NCBI RefSeq assembly: GCF_009363695.1
Contig: NZ_CP045403.1
Location: forward strand, 3,544,501-3,608,500
DNA from: Bacillus sp. THAF10
Lineage (GTDB): Bacteria > Bacillota > Bacilli > Bacillales > Bacillaceae_I
DNA: 64,000 nt
Reading direction: 5' to 3'
In this document: in pieces, positions 17,781 through 26,825 of the stretch
Layout of the letters: each line of letters begins with the position of its first letter
Numbering within the stretch: position 1 is the stretch's first letter
The notes under the pieces: generated by a model
What the model was told of the DNA's origin: nothing
Databases searched by the model: none
The model's input: only the letters and a program-made list of their open reading frames with translations
Program-made: the position numbers and the translations under genes

Positions 17781-18551
17781 TTAGCCAAGAATCCCAAAAA
17801 GCTTTTTCTTTTTGATTCTCTCAGGTATCTCTTTCATAATCATAGAACCTTCAGCAAGCAATTCTGCGTTTTCCATGAAAAAGTAAGTAGCATCACTTCC
17901 GCATTCCTTCTCAATCACCTTGAATGCTTCTTTCATTTGGAAGCTTCGATTTTTCAAATTATGTGCATCCGATGCAACAAAATGAGTTAAGTTTGCATCA
18001 ATCATGTCTATGCAAAACTTCTTAATTTTTTTGCCAAATTTACCTGCCACACTTGCAGCGGTAATCTGTGTACAGGCACCTTTTTTCACAAGCTGATATA
18101 GCTTCTCCGGGTTCTCCACTAGCTCCGCATTACGCTCAGGGTGAACGATAATGGGTGTAAGGCCCTTTAACTGAATATCATAAATGATTTTTTCCGTGTA
18201 CAAAGGGACTTGGCTGGAAGGAAGTTCAACAAAGATGTATTTATCCATATTATTTAAGGTTAATAATTCTCCCTTTTCGTACTGTTCAAGCATTTCACCA
18301 GAAATTCTACATTCCATCCCAGGAAGTATAGTAAGATCGATGCCTTCTTTAGCAATTCGATTATTAAGTTCTTTCACTTTTTCAAGAACTTCTTCCTTTG
18401 GATTCATAAATTGTCCATTGTTATGGTGCGGGGTTGCGATTATTGCTGTAATTCCCTCTTTTGCTGCTGCTCGTGCCATTTCTAGGCTTTCTGTCATATG
18501 TCTAGCTCCATCATCTACAGAAGGTAGAATGTGGCAATGTATATCTATCAT
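17781..18551 (-). CDS. ywqE: PHP-family tyrosine-protein phosphatase
   Basis: 256 residues of the CpsB/CapC metal-dependent phosphatase family, which removes phosphate from bacterial tyrosine kinases and their substrates. Metal-binding motifs are seen in order: DIHCHILPSVDDGA at the start, TPHHNNGQF, PGMECRIS, IVHPERNAEL and ASDAHNLKNR. In B. subtilis ywqE follows the kinase genes ywqC-ywqD; no kinase gene occurs in this window, so the partner must be elsewhere or absent. GGAGGGG lies 5 nt before ATG 18551. A Spo0A-box-like sequence lies about 90 bp upstream. Confidence 0.9.
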   Translation of the reverse strand: MIDIHCHILPSVDDGARHMTESLEMARAAAKEGITAIIATPHHNNGQFMNPKEEVLEKVKELNNRIAKEGIDLTILPGMECRISGEMLEQYEKGELLTLNNMDKYIFVELPSSQVPLYTEKIIYDIQLKGLTPIIVHPERNAELVENPEKLYQLVKKGACTQITAASVAGKFGKKIKKFCIDMIDANLTHFVASDAHNLKNRSFQMKEAFKVIEKECGSDATYFFMENAELLAEGSMIMKEIPERIKKKKLFGILG

Positions 18552-18641
18552 GTTATCCCCTCCAAAAATAGTACTTTTACACTATTCTCTTTTCATCTAT
18601 TATTATGTTATCACACGATATTACTTTGAGAAATGGGTGTA

Positions 18642-18653
18642 TTTTGTCGAAAT
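18642..18653 (+). promoter_or_regulatory. Spo0A-box-like site upstream of ywqE
   Basis: TTTTGTCGAAAT contains the 0A box core TGTCGAA. It lies about 90 bp before the ywqE start. A second TTTGTCGAAT is at 18813-18822. Binding is inferred from the motif alone. The rest of 18552-18832 is AT-rich with no gene visible. Confidence 0.4.
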
Positions 18654-18832
18654 AGTCTTTTTCCACTATTTACACCAATATAATTACTATCAATCTTCAC
18701 TTTTATTATATTAAAATACCTCAAACCACTACATTATACTGGAAAATGCGAACAAAACAATCATAATATTTTTCCAAAAAAACTACTTTTTTCCTATAAA
18801 CTTTTTCAATACTTTGTCGAATGGGATTTGAT

Positions 18833-18868
18833 AAAAAAAATACACCTAATCAGGCGTTATTTTTTTGT
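18833..18868 (-). terminator. Terminator of the sortase gene
   Basis: On the minus strand AACGCCT, a GATT loop and AGGTGT pair, flanked by A- and T-runs. It lies 42 bp after the sortase stop codon. Confidence 0.7.
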
Positions 18869-18909
18869 AGACATAAGGAACTATTTGACATAAATGGTAA
18901 AAATATGTC

Positions 18910-19527
18910 TTATCTTGAATCTACTGGCTTCGCATATAAGATATATCTCTCTGGAGCAGCACCTGTTAGCGTAAAAGGGTAACAGGTTGTAAGTAGTAAA
19001 TCCTCTTTCTCTTTTTGCAGAGTGATAATCGTTCGATCATCCTCATCTACAATTTTTGTATCATAAATTTCGTACATATACTCTCCGTAAGGCATTGATA
19101 CAAAAAACCTGTCTCCTATCTCAAGCTCCCCTAAACGGAGAAATACTGTATCACGATGCCCCGAGAAAACGATTTGACCTAATTCACCAGGAAACGAGGC
19201 GCCTTTGTAGTGTCCCACTCCTTTTTTTAGCTCAGCAGGATCTGTTCCTTCCACAATTGGCAGCTCTGCCTCAAGCTTTGGAATTTCTAGCATGCCAACT
19301 ACTTCACCAGTGGTGGGTTGAAAATCATCTGGTTTCGTAGGGCGAGTTTTATCTGGATTTGATTTTTCCGATACTCCTAGTTTACCAGCCTGTTTCGTAA
19401 TAGCTACAGCATCCTTTCTTGCGGCTTCCATTTTCCGATCCATCGTTATTTTCTCAAAATAACCATATCCAATGAGCGCAAGTCCTGTCATTATCAGCAC
19501 AATGGCAGCAAACATTCCCTTTCTCAA
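18910..19527 (-). CDS. Class D sortase
   Basis: 205 residues from TTG 19527, which has an AAGGGGACGGG ribosome site right after the stop codon of the upstream gene. One membrane anchor near the N-terminus (FAAIVLIMTGLALIGYGYF), a linker, then the sortase domain. The catalytic triad is visible: His in FSGHRDTVF, Cys in LLTTCYPF and Arg in APERYILYA. VVGMLEIPKLEAELPIVEG is typical of class D. It would cleave a C-terminal LPXTA/LPXTG-like signal and attach the protein to the wall. No complete substrate gene is in the window; the nearest candidate is the acidic protein at 28797-29654, whose signal is truncated. It forms a two-gene operon with the upstream membrane protein gene. Confidence 0.88.
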   Translation of the reverse strand: MRKGMFAAIVLIMTGLALIGYGYFEKITMDRKMEAARKDAVAITKQAGKLGVSEKSNPDKTRPTKPDDFQPTTGEVVGMLEIPKLEAELPIVEGTDPAELKKGVGHYKGASFPGELGQIVFSGHRDTVFLRLGELEIGDRFFVSMPYGEYMYEIYDTKIVDEDDRTIITLQKEKEDLLLTTCYPFTLTGAAPERYILYAKPVDSR

Positions 19528-19543
19528 CTTGTCCCGTCCCCTT

Positions 19544-19861
19544 TTAGAATATTCTATCAAAAATCACGGTCATATTCTTCATCAACATTGGTAGCAGTGA
19601 TGCAAACAAATGTAAAACGATTAATGCAACATGATAAAACTTATTTTTTGCAAGTCGAAAAACCAGTGGTATTAAAATAAGCACGATTCCAGTAACACTA
19701 ATTAACGAATAATATAGCGTGCCATCTGCTTCTCCATAGGTAACGAGCAAATAGAAAAAACCAACAATACTAATGTTATAAATTAATAATAGCAATGATA
19801 ATGCAAAGAAAATAAAGTTTAGGAAACCTTTCATTCTTGGCCCCAATGTAAACTTCCCCAT
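19544..19861 (-). CDS. Small membrane protein co-transcribed with the sortase
   Basis: 105 residues with three predicted membrane spans (FLNFIFFALSLLLLIYNISIVGFF, LISVTGIVLILIPLVF, VALIVLHLFASLLPMLM). No family is recognised. Its stop codon is 16 nt before the sortase start, so the two genes are translationally close and probably act together, perhaps as an accessory to sortase. ATG 19861 has GGAGGAG about 8 nt upstream. Confidence 0.75.
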   Translation of the reverse strand: MGKFTLGPRMKGFLNFIFFALSLLLLIYNISIVGFFYLLVTYGEADGTLYYSLISVTGIVLILIPLVFRLAKNKFYHVALIVLHLFASLLPMLMKNMTVIFDRIF

Positions 19862-19990
19862 CTATCTTTCTCCTCCTAAATATACGATAATTATAACTTT
19901 ATTTCATTACATTCGCTAAACAAGGACAAATTTCCTGTTTTTTTGTCATATATTTGTAGAGAGGGGTGTCCCCCTCCTACTATTTAAAAA

Positions 19991-20088
19991 GTTCTTTTCT
20001 GCTTTAAGGCTTTTTCCAGTTATTATTCGAAGAAAAGTTGCCACATACAGGAAGATTCCTCCACGAAAAGAGCAGGACAGCAGCGTTG
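19991..20088 (-). repeat. Dispersed repeat B, copy 2 (reverse orientation)
   Basis: The complement carries GCTGTCCTGCTCTTTTCGTG, TGGCAACTTTTC and AAAAAGCCTTAAAGC, matching the copies at 29797-29923 and 50199-50315. It fills the intergenic space after the amidase gene, where I see no other feature. Confidence 0.6.
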
Positions 20089-20114
20089 ATTCCGTGTTTA
20101 ACTATAAATAGCGA

Positions 20115-20795
20115 TTAAAACTGGATAAAGGTTGGGTATCCCTTTTGCTGAAGTTCTTGTGCAAGCCTTTCCGCATTTTCTTTTGTGTGAAACGCCCCTA
20201 CTTGAACTTTATACAATCTTTTTGCTGCTTTTGGGATATGCTCTCGCTTTAACTGAAAGTATTCTGCAACCCCCTCTGCAATCGCTACCCCACAGATTTT
20301 CCGATAACGATCTGTTTTCAACAACTGAGCTTCCTCCATATTGGTCATAAACCCACATTCACAAAGAATAGAAGCCATCTTCGTTTCACGAAGCACGTGG
20401 AAATCCGCAGACTTTATTCCCCTGTCTTTTCTTCCTGTTTTTTTAATCAGCTTTTGGTGTACGAGAGCTGCTAACTTATTGGAATTTGGGGACTCAACTA
20501 ATGGTGTATAGGTTTCTATACCATGCGCTGAATTCCATCCCCCATTTCCAAAGGCATTAGCGTGGATGGATACAAAAGCATCCACCTGAGATTGATTCGC
20601 CCTACTTGTTCTTTGTTGTAAGGGCACATCAAGCTTGTCTGAATGAGTGAACATGACATCTACGTCTGGGAATTGCAGCAATTCTTCTCTAGCATAAGTT
20701 GCGACAACCCGATTGAATTCATATTCTTTCATTCCATCTGGGGTCCGTTTTCCTGGAGTTTGATAACCATGACCTGCATCTAACACTATTTTCAA
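20115..20795 (-). CDS. N-acetylmuramoyl-L-alanine amidase with C-terminal half SPOR repeat
   Basis: 226 residues. The amidase_3 domain cleaves between the sugar and the stem peptide of peptidoglycan. Zinc ligands and catalytic residues are visible: VLDAGHG, Glu in KEYEFN, SIHANAFG and Glu in CECGFMTN. The last 35 residues (YKVQVGAFHTKENAERLAQ) match the first half of a SPOR domain, as in CwlC-type enzymes. There is no signal peptide, which also fits CwlC, released by mother-cell lysis. I start at TTG 20795 (MKIVLDAGHG) because AGGTG lies 6 nt upstream; GTG 20804 overlaps that site. Confidence 0.87.
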   Translation of the reverse strand: MKIVLDAGHGYQTPGKRTPDGMKEYEFNRVVATYAREELLQFPDVDVMFTHSDKLDVPLQQRTSRANQSQVDAFVSIHANAFGNGGWNSAHGIETYTPLVESPNSNKLAALVHQKLIKKTGRKDRGIKSADFHVLRETKMASILCECGFMTNMEEAQLLKTDRYRKICGVAIAEGVAEYFQLKREHIPKAAKRLYKVQVGAFHTKENAERLAQELQQKGYPTFIQF

Positions 20796-20971
20796 TCCTT
20801 CCACCTCTTTTGCTATTTTTTTGAACTATATACTTCCACTGTACCTCCCGTAACCTTTTATATAATTTTCCGTCTAACCTTACAAAGAAGGATTTTCTTC
20901 GTTTATCAGGGGAATAAGAGTAGTAAATGAGCCGTTCGATAAGAAAATTTAAACCATTTGGAGGTACAAAT

Positions 20972-21508
20972 ATGTATAAAATTATTGCTTTTCTATCTGT
21001 TTTTCTTTTATTAGCTGCTTGTGGAACTGCTGGAGACTCTTCGCAAAATCAAACCGGAGACACGAATAACAACTCGGAGGAAAATGTAAGAGGGGATGGG
21101 CAAGGAAATGGAGAAGAGCAGAATGAAGAAGAAAAAGAAAAGGGGCTAGACCAAAATTTTAAAGAAGGAGAGCTTGAGGGTCAGCTGGAACTAACCCCCA
21201 ACAACGAATTTTTGTTTACTGTAACGAATAATAATGAGGAAGACGCAGAGATATTCTTCACCTCTGGTCAGGAATATGATTATGTTGTGTTTGATGAATC
21301 TGGAGCGACGGTGAAACAGCTTTCTGCAAGCGCGATGTTTATCCAAGCAACGAAAGAACTTATTTTACAACCGGGGGAAACACTAGAGTATCCAGTTGCC
21401 TACGAGGAAGTAGCAAGAGATCTCTCACCAGGAACATATAAAATTCACTTCACCTTTACCGACACCAATCACTTTGCGATGGCGGAAGAGGAATTCACTG
21501 TTGAATAA
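20972..21508 (+). CDS. Lipoprotein with BsuPI-type beta domain
   Basis: 178 residues. The lipobox LLLAAC gives a lipid-modified Cys near residue 17. A linker of about 45 residues rich in Asn, Glu and Gly follows, then a beta-sandwich resembling the intracellular proteinase inhibitor BsuPI (LFTVTNNNEEDAEIFFTSGQ, YDYVVFDESG, LQPGETLEYPV, GTYKIHFTF). Lipoproteins of this kind are common in Bacillus, but their target is not established, and inhibition of a protease here is not shown. ATG 20972 has TTTGGAGG 7 nt upstream; a longer frame from 20927 spans the ribosome site. Confidence 0.8.
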   Translation: MYKIIAFLSVFLLLAACGTAGDSSQNQTGDTNNNSEENVRGDGQGNGEEQNEEEKEKGLDQNFKEGELEGQLELTPNNEFLFTVTNNNEEDAEIFFTSGQEYDYVVFDESGATVKQLSASAMFIQATKELILQPGETLEYPVAYEEVARDLSPGTYKIHFTFTDTNHFAMAEEEFTVE

Positions 21509-21631
21509 GCAACTCCCTCGCATAAGGTTGTAACTGAACTACAAAAAAACTATAATAGAAAGAAGAAGATTTTTCCGTTAAATAATATTAACTAATTTTT
21601 AAAAGCAATGCTTACAAATAGAAGTAATCTA

Positions 21632-21750
21632 GCTGTTGATTGGAACAATGGGTGGAGACTCCTTCATGGATGAAGCGACCCCACAGGCGAAGCAGAAGTG
21701 GCTCAAGCATCGGTCCGTTGAATGATGAGCCATTTTGCGAAATCAACAGC
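21632..21750 (+). repeat. Dispersed repeat A, copy 2
   Basis: Starts GCTGTTGATTGGAACAATGG and ends GCGAAATCAACAGC, with TGGAGACTCC, GATGAAGCGA and CCCCACAGGCG inside. It is the most diverged of the three copies in the middle. Confidence 0.75.
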
Positions 21751-21776
21751 GGCGATAAAAATAACAGCCTTCTGAA

Positions 21777-21804
21777 AAAGGTCTACCCACGTTGTAGGCC
21801 TTTT
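21777..21804 (+). terminator. Terminator-like hairpin before ywqB
   Basis: AAAAGGTCTAC and GTAGGCCTTTT form a stem (with a wobble). It lies 270 bp after the lipoprotein gene, beyond the repeat A copy, and 54 bp before ywqB. Confidence 0.6.
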
Positions 21805-21858
21805 GCTATTTAATGGATATTCATACATAGGTTTACGTGAAAGAGGATGGTGACTTAA

Positions 21859-23406
21859 ATGGAGCATTTCGCAGCATGGCTAATGAAAACATATCCGCTC
21901 TCTGATGAAGAAAACAGACAAATGCTCAAGCAGGGCTTAAAGCTTTTTAGGCAAGGAAACGTCATTAATGCCTACAAAGAAGAAGCAAGCATCACTGGAA
22001 AAGTGCAGGACAATGGTCCAAAGCACGTGCTAATTGACTTAGAAATTGGAGACGTTAGCAGATGCACATGCGGCTTGGAAAAACTATGCTCTCACCAGCT
22101 TGCAGCCTTTCTCTCCGTTTGGTCCGAATCAAAAACAGTCGCTTCACTAATTGATGAATGGAAATTAGAAACAGGAAACGCAAATAGAACGGATATGCTT
22201 TTAGTGAAGAAAAATAAGGAAACCTATGAGGAGGATTCCTTGTCGAGTTGGTTAGCGTTTGTGGAAAACCAGCACCTTCACTTTCAACAATCCATCCCAA
22301 CGAAAAGTACCTATTTAACTGGCTTAACGCATGCATTTTTCCCAAAATTAAAGCTAAAAGCACCTAAAAAAGCTGAGATACGACCTTTGTTTCTTTTGCA
22401 TGCGTCCTTGTTTTGCATGGAAAAAGTCATAGATAGCTATGATAACACTCAGCCCTATCAGTATATTTCAGACATCGTTCATCGCTTTGTAGATATAGTG
22501 GAGGAAGAAGCAAAAGGATTGTTTCACAGTGCCATCGCCTTTCAATTAGATTCTCTTCTAAAAGAAAGCAGACAGATAATCCGCACAAAGCTTCTGAATC
22601 AAAAGGAGCCATTTGTTCGGGAAATCTTTTATGTCTATCAGTTTGTGTGGAACGATGTGTTTCAGCGGCGCAATTGGATGACTGCAGAATTGAAGGATTT
22701 AGAAAACATAAATTCCCTTCAAGGAGATCTAGCCAAAACTCATCTGTTCTTTTTACAAAAAAAGGATGAACAAGCAATCCAACTCGTTAAACAGCATGGG
22801 AGCGACTTTGCTCCTTACCTTTTTCATTGGATTCAAACCTTGGTTTCTGCAAAGGCAAGACACCGGTTAGAAAGCTGGCTCAGCGTTGCTCTTCCGATTC
22901 TATCAGCCTATATTCACGCTGAAGCTACTTACGATCGCAAAAGACAATTAACGAAGCACCTGTTAAAGCTTCTGACCGACTTTGCATTAGAAACAAAGCA
23001 CGATGCCATCTACATAGAAGCAATGAGGGTTTTAATGCCCTACAGCTACGGAGAATACGAATGGTATCTTTTTGAGACAAAGAACTACCGTAAATGGGTG
23101 GAGCTTCAGCTTTGGATGGGCTTTGAGATAAATGGACTTGAATCCTATAAGTTAAAAGAAATAAAAAAGACCGCTCCGTTCACCTTGTTTCCGCTCTATC
23201 ACACGGCCATTCAAAAAGCCTTGGAAAACCGAAACAAAGCGGCCTACAAAGAAGCAGCAGCACTTTTAAAAACGCTGCATTCACTCTACAAAAAAGAAAA
23301 GCTTGAGGATGTTTGGATTCGTTATTTTCAACACCTAAAAGAAAGCACCAAACGCCTACGCTCCTTCCAGGAAGAATTAAAAAAGGGAAGATTCAGCTAT
23401 GATTAA
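21859..23406 (+). CDS. ywqB: SWIM zinc-finger protein
   Basis: 515 residues. A SWIM metal-binding motif CTCGLEKLCSH sits at about residues 68-78; the rest is a long, mostly helical region without other recognised motifs. The gene overlaps the SNF2 helicase gene by 8 bp (ATGATTAA), so translation is coupled and the proteins probably act together on DNA. The same pair, ywqB-ywqA, is found in B. subtilis, where the function is not well defined. SWIM domains are thought to bind DNA or proteins. The ribosome site is weak (GAGG and GGTGA before ATG 21859). Confidence 0.88.
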   Translation: MEHFAAWLMKTYPLSDEENRQMLKQGLKLFRQGNVINAYKEEASITGKVQDNGPKHVLIDLEIGDVSRCTCGLEKLCSHQLAAFLSVWSESKTVASLIDEWKLETGNANRTDMLLVKKNKETYEEDSLSSWLAFVENQHLHFQQSIPTKSTYLTGLTHAFFPKLKLKAPKKAEIRPLFLLHASLFCMEKVIDSYDNTQPYQYISDIVHRFVDIVEEEAKGLFHSAIAFQLDSLLKESRQIIRTKLLNQKEPFVREIFYVYQFVWNDVFQRRNWMTAELKDLENINSLQGDLAKTHLFFLQKKDEQAIQLVKQHGSDFAPYLFHWIQTLVSAKARHRLESWLSVALPILSAYIHAEATYDRKRQLTKHLLKLLTDFALETKHDAIYIEAMRVLMPYSYGEYEWYLFETKNYRKWVELQLWMGFEINGLESYKLKEIKKTAPFTLFPLYHTAIQKALENRNKAAYKEAAALLKTLHSLYKKEKLEDVWIRYFQHLKESTKRLRSFQEELKKGRFSYD

Positions 23407-26212
23407 TGATGCACTTCATGCTAATTCCATATTTATTGAAGAGAAAAACCAGTTTTTCCTATATGTAAAACGGAAATCATCGGTGCTGCCTCCCTCTCGT
23501 TTTATCCCCCATGTTTTCACATGGCACGAGAGTTCATTTTTTGGAACTTTTCTACAAGAAGCTTCCTATAACGGGATAACCGGCGTTTATTTGAATCCTG
23601 AGGAAGCCTTGGAGCTATTCGCCCAAAACACAGAAAACTCCTTTCAAGAGTTAGAATGGTGTGACCAATCAGAACAGTATCGCTTAATCGCTCCTGCCGT
23701 TGCCCATATTTTAAACCAACGTTCCTTCCAACCAAGCTACTCTTCTTACCAGGAAGGGAAGCTCGCGTTTAAGTTAACGCAAGAAGGCTTGGCATACATA
23801 GAAAAAAATCCACTCTTACCGGCTCATCAGGAACGAATGGAGAGCTGGATTGACGCAATGATGAAAGATTGGCAGCATAATGAAAAGTGGGAGCATTTAG
23901 AAACATACTGGATGGATTATCATGCCTATCCATCTACTTCAGAGCAAGAAGAAATCTTTCAGACCTTCTTAGATGAGGAAGACTGGTTACGTGATATTGG
24001 CTGGAACAAAGATACCACTCCATTTAAGATGGGACTAAGACTCTTAGAACCATCAAAAGAAGAGCAAGATTGGCAGCTTGAAACGTTACTGATGGATAAG
24101 AAAACAGAAAAGCTATACAACTGGCAGACAGACGCTCTTCCAACGGCATTTGAGAAATATGAAAAGGAAATTCATAGAGGCTTCAAAAAATGGCAGCTTC
24201 TTACCCCTTCTTTATTTTCAAATGGACAAATTAGAGAGGCGCTTACAGAGGAGGATGCTTGGAGATTTCTCATCGACGGCAGTGAGAGATTGCTTGCTAT
24301 CGGGAGCTTCATTCATCTACCTCCTTGGTGGCATGCTGTCAAAAATTCTAAATTGAAGGTAAAAGCAAGAGTGAATAGCTCCAAATCTGGAGGTCATTCC
24401 CCATCATTTGTCGGACTTCAATCTTTGGTAAACTTCGAATGGCGGTTCTCCACCAGAAATACCGAAATTTCCGAGGAGGAGTTTTTGTCACTTGTTGAAC
24501 AAAACCGGCGCCTCGTTCAGATTAAAGGAGAATGGGTGGCACTCGACCCTCATTTCATTGAAGAAATAAAAAGAATGATGAAAACCGCAGAGGAAAGTGG
24601 CATTAGAATCGAGGATCTTCTAAAAAGCAATGCAGCAAGCTTTCCCGATACAGAACTACCCACTAATGGCGAAGAAGGGGAAAGCTACGCTGTAGAGGAT
24701 ATCACCTACGAGCTTACAGGCTCTGCTCAAAAACTAATGGAGCAGCTGTATCAAGGAAAGGGACTTCCCTCTTTTGAAGCTCCTGACACCTTTAAAGGAG
24801 AGCTTCGTCCTTATCAGGAACAAGGAGCAGCATGGCTGTTATTTTTGCGAAAACATGGGTTTGGTGCTGTCTTGGCAGATGATATGGGACTAGGAAAAAC
24901 CATTCAGCTTATTGCCTATTTTCTTTCAAGCAAAAGTAAGCCTGACAACAGCTCCCCTGTTCTCATTATTTGCCCAACATCTGTTCTTGGTAACTGGCAA
25001 AAAGAACTGGAAAAGTTTGCACCAAGCTTAGAGGTAATGCTCCATTATGGTCCTTCACGGAAAAAGGGCTCTTTGTTCCGTCAATCCATTCTTGGTGCAG
25101 ACGTTGTATTAACCTCTTATGCCTTATCACATCTAGACGAAGATGAGTTGGCTAGTATAAAGTGGCATACCATTTGCCTTGATGAAGCACAAAATATTAA
25201 AAATGCAGACACAAAGCAATCTCAAGCAGTTCGCAATTTAAGCGGAGAACATCATATCGCCTTAACGGGGACACCGATGGAAAACAGGCTAACAGAGCTG
25301 TGGGCGATTTTTGATTTTGTTAATCCAGGCTATCTCGGGTCACTCGGATCCTTTCAAAAGCAATTTGTTTTACCGATTGAAAAGGACCAGGATAAAAAGA
25401 AAATTCAACAATTGCAAACGTTAATTCAGCCATTTTTACTACGACGAACAAAGCAGGACGAACAGGTAGCTCTAAATTTACCTGAGAAGCTCGAGCAAAA
25501 GGAATATTGTCCTCTAACTATTGAACAAGCGTCTATTTACGAACAGCTTGTAAAAGAAACCTTGGATAAGGTGGAAACGTTAGGTGGCATCCAAAGACGT
25601 GGACTTGTATTAAAAATGCTTGGTCAGTTGAAGCAAGTTTGCGACCACCCAGCATTATATCTTAAGGAAGAAACGCCACACGAAATTTTATCCCGCTCCA
25701 GTAAAATGGAAAAGCTTGTGGAATTAGTGGATCAAATTCGCCAAAACGGGGAAAGCTGTCTTATTTTCACACAGTATATATCCATGGGGAACATGATTAT
25801 GGAGGCGTTAGAAACGGCGCTTGGAGAAAAAGGAAGATTCCTTAATGGCAGTGTGGTGAAAAAAGACAGAGACCAGCTTATTCTCGATTTTCAGGAAAGC
25901 AAGTTTCATATCTTGATTCTTTCCCTAAAAGCTGGGGGAACAGGACTTAACCTCACTGCTGCTAATCATGTAATTCACTATGATCGATGGTGGAACCCAG
26001 CAGTAGAAAACCAAGCTACCGACAGAGCGTACCGAATTGGTCAAAACCGTTTCGTTCATGTTCACAAGTTCATCGCCACTGGAACCCTAGAAGAAAAAAT
26101 TGATGCCATGATTGAGTCAAAACAAGCATTAAATGATCAAATCATTACAAGTGAAGGCTGGATTACCGAACTAACAAACGCAGAATTAGAAGACCTGTTA
26201 ACGTTGAGATGA
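23399..26212 (+). CDS. ywqA: SNF2-family DNA helicase
   Basis: 937 residues. The N-terminal 470 residues are a bacterial SNF2-associated region; the C-terminal half is a full SWI2/SNF2 motor. Motifs: DDMGLGKTIQLIAYF (I, near residue 490), LDEAQNIKN (II), LTGTPMENRL (III), GGTGLNLTAANHVIHYDRWW (V) and QATDRAYRIGQ (VI). These motors translocate on double-stranded DNA and remodel protein-DNA complexes. It follows ywqB with an 8-bp overlap and ends at a bidirectional terminator. Role in repair, recombination or transcription is inference. Confidence 0.93.
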   Translation: MINDALHANSIFIEEKNQFFLYVKRKSSVLPPSRFIPHVFTWHESSFFGTFLQEASYNGITGVYLNPEEALELFAQNTENSFQELEWCDQSEQYRLIAPAVAHILNQRSFQPSYSSYQEGKLAFKLTQEGLAYIEKNPLLPAHQERMESWIDAMMKDWQHNEKWEHLETYWMDYHAYPSTSEQEEIFQTFLDEEDWLRDIGWNKDTTPFKMGLRLLEPSKEEQDWQLETLLMDKKTEKLYNWQTDALPTAFEKYEKEIHRGFKKWQLLTPSLFSNGQIREALTEEDAWRFLIDGSERLLAIGSFIHLPPWWHAVKNSKLKVKARVNSSKSGGHSPSFVGLQSLVNFEWRFSTRNTEISEEEFLSLVEQNRRLVQIKGEWVALDPHFIEEIKRMMKTAEESGIRIEDLLKSNAASFPDTELPTNGEEGESYAVEDITYELTGSAQKLMEQLYQGKGLPSFEAPDTFKGELRPYQEQGAAWLLFLRKHGFGAVLADDMGLGKTIQLIAYFLSSKSKPDNSSPVLIICPTSVLGNWQKELEKFAPSLEVMLHYGPSRKKGSLFRQSILGADVVLTSYALSHLDEDELASIKWHTICLDEAQNIKNADTKQSQAVRNLSGEHHIALTGTPMENRLTELWAIFDFVNPGYLGSLGSFQKQFVLPIEKDQDKKKIQQLQTLIQPFLLRRTKQDEQVALNLPEKLEQKEYCPLTIEQASIYEQLVKETLDKVETLGGIQRRGLVLKMLGQLKQVCDHPALYLKEETPHEILSRSSKMEKLVELVDQIRQNGESCLIFTQYISMGNMIMEALETALGEKGRFLNGSVVKKDRDQLILDFQESKFHILILSLKAGGTGLNLTAANHVIHYDRWWNPAVENQATDRAYRIGQNRFVHVHKFIATGTLEEKIDAMIESKQALNDQIITSEGWITELTNAELEDLLTLR

Positions 26213-26251
26213 AAAAAGCGCAACCCTATAAATTTGGGTTTGCGCTTTTTT
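26212..26251. terminator. Terminator between ywqA and the VanZ gene
   Basis: AAAAAAGCGCAACCC and GGGTTTGCGCTTTTTT form a strong stem with T-runs on both strands, ending two convergent genes. Confidence 0.9.
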
Positions 26252-26753
26252 GTTTTGTAGCCGCATGCTTTATTCGATATCCTGCTATGAGCCCGGTAAT
26301 CATTCCCTTGATTCCGCCCATGCCATTTAAAAATACATCGGACCATTGGCCACTTCTACCATGATGAAGGTGCTGGAGAAATTCATCCATCATCGAAATG
26401 ATAAGCAGTGTGGTAATACTTAAGAAAAGCAACCTCCTTATTTTTAATCCAATCGAACAGGTAAAATAACGAACAATGGTATAGCCTAACACGCTGTAGA
26501 AAAACAGATGAGCCCCTTTTCGAATCAAATATTCCACAAGACCATAAGCCCCTAAATTTTCTATGGTAATTTTATCGTTAATTATGTAAAAAGGAAGCTT
26601 GGAAAAAACAAGCTCAATTTGCTGCTCCGTTACAAGCACCTGCAAATAAGGACGGATGGTCTGTTCTGAATAAGACATAGACGACAAGTAAAAAAGCAAA
26701 AGCGTCCATCCAACAGCTATAAACAAATAATAGAAAACATTTTTCTTTTTCAA
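26226..26753 (-). CDS. VanZ-family membrane protein
   Basis: 175 residues with about four membrane spans (YYLFIAVGWTLLLFYLSSMS, LIRKGAHLFFYSVLGYTI, LLFLSITTLLIISMMDEFLQ, GGIKGMITGLIAGYRI). The signature RKGAHLFFYSVLGY ... DEFLQHLHHGRSGQWSDVFLNGMG matches the VanZ fold, whose general function is unknown (VanZ itself gives low-level teicoplanin resistance). A second VanZ-family gene lies at 46816-47298. The start is probably TTG 26753 with GGTGGTGG 6 nt upstream. Confidence 0.82.
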   Translation of the reverse strand: MKKKNVFYYLFIAVGWTLLLFYLSSMSYSEQTIRPYLQVLVTEQQIELVFSKLPFYIINDKITIENLGAYGLVEYLIRKGAHLFFYSVLGYTIVRYFTCSIGLKIRRLLFLSITTLLIISMMDEFLQHLHHGRSGQWSDVFLNGMGGIKGMITGLIAGYRIKHAATKQKSANPNL

Positions 26754-26825
26754 TGGAGGCCACCACCGTATTTTCTTCTTATTAACGGTGTGTCCTTTCC
26801 TGTGATACCTTATACACTTGCTAAG

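Noticed and set aside
17585..17815. Short frames in the 17.6-17.8 kb spacer
   Set aside because: They lie in the GTTGATT-ended repeat, which has no coding conservation among its copies.
20096..20137. Sigma-B promoter from GTTTAA and GGGTAT
   Set aside because: The two words are about 32 bp apart, far beyond the 12-16 bp allowed, and lie in the amidase 3' end.
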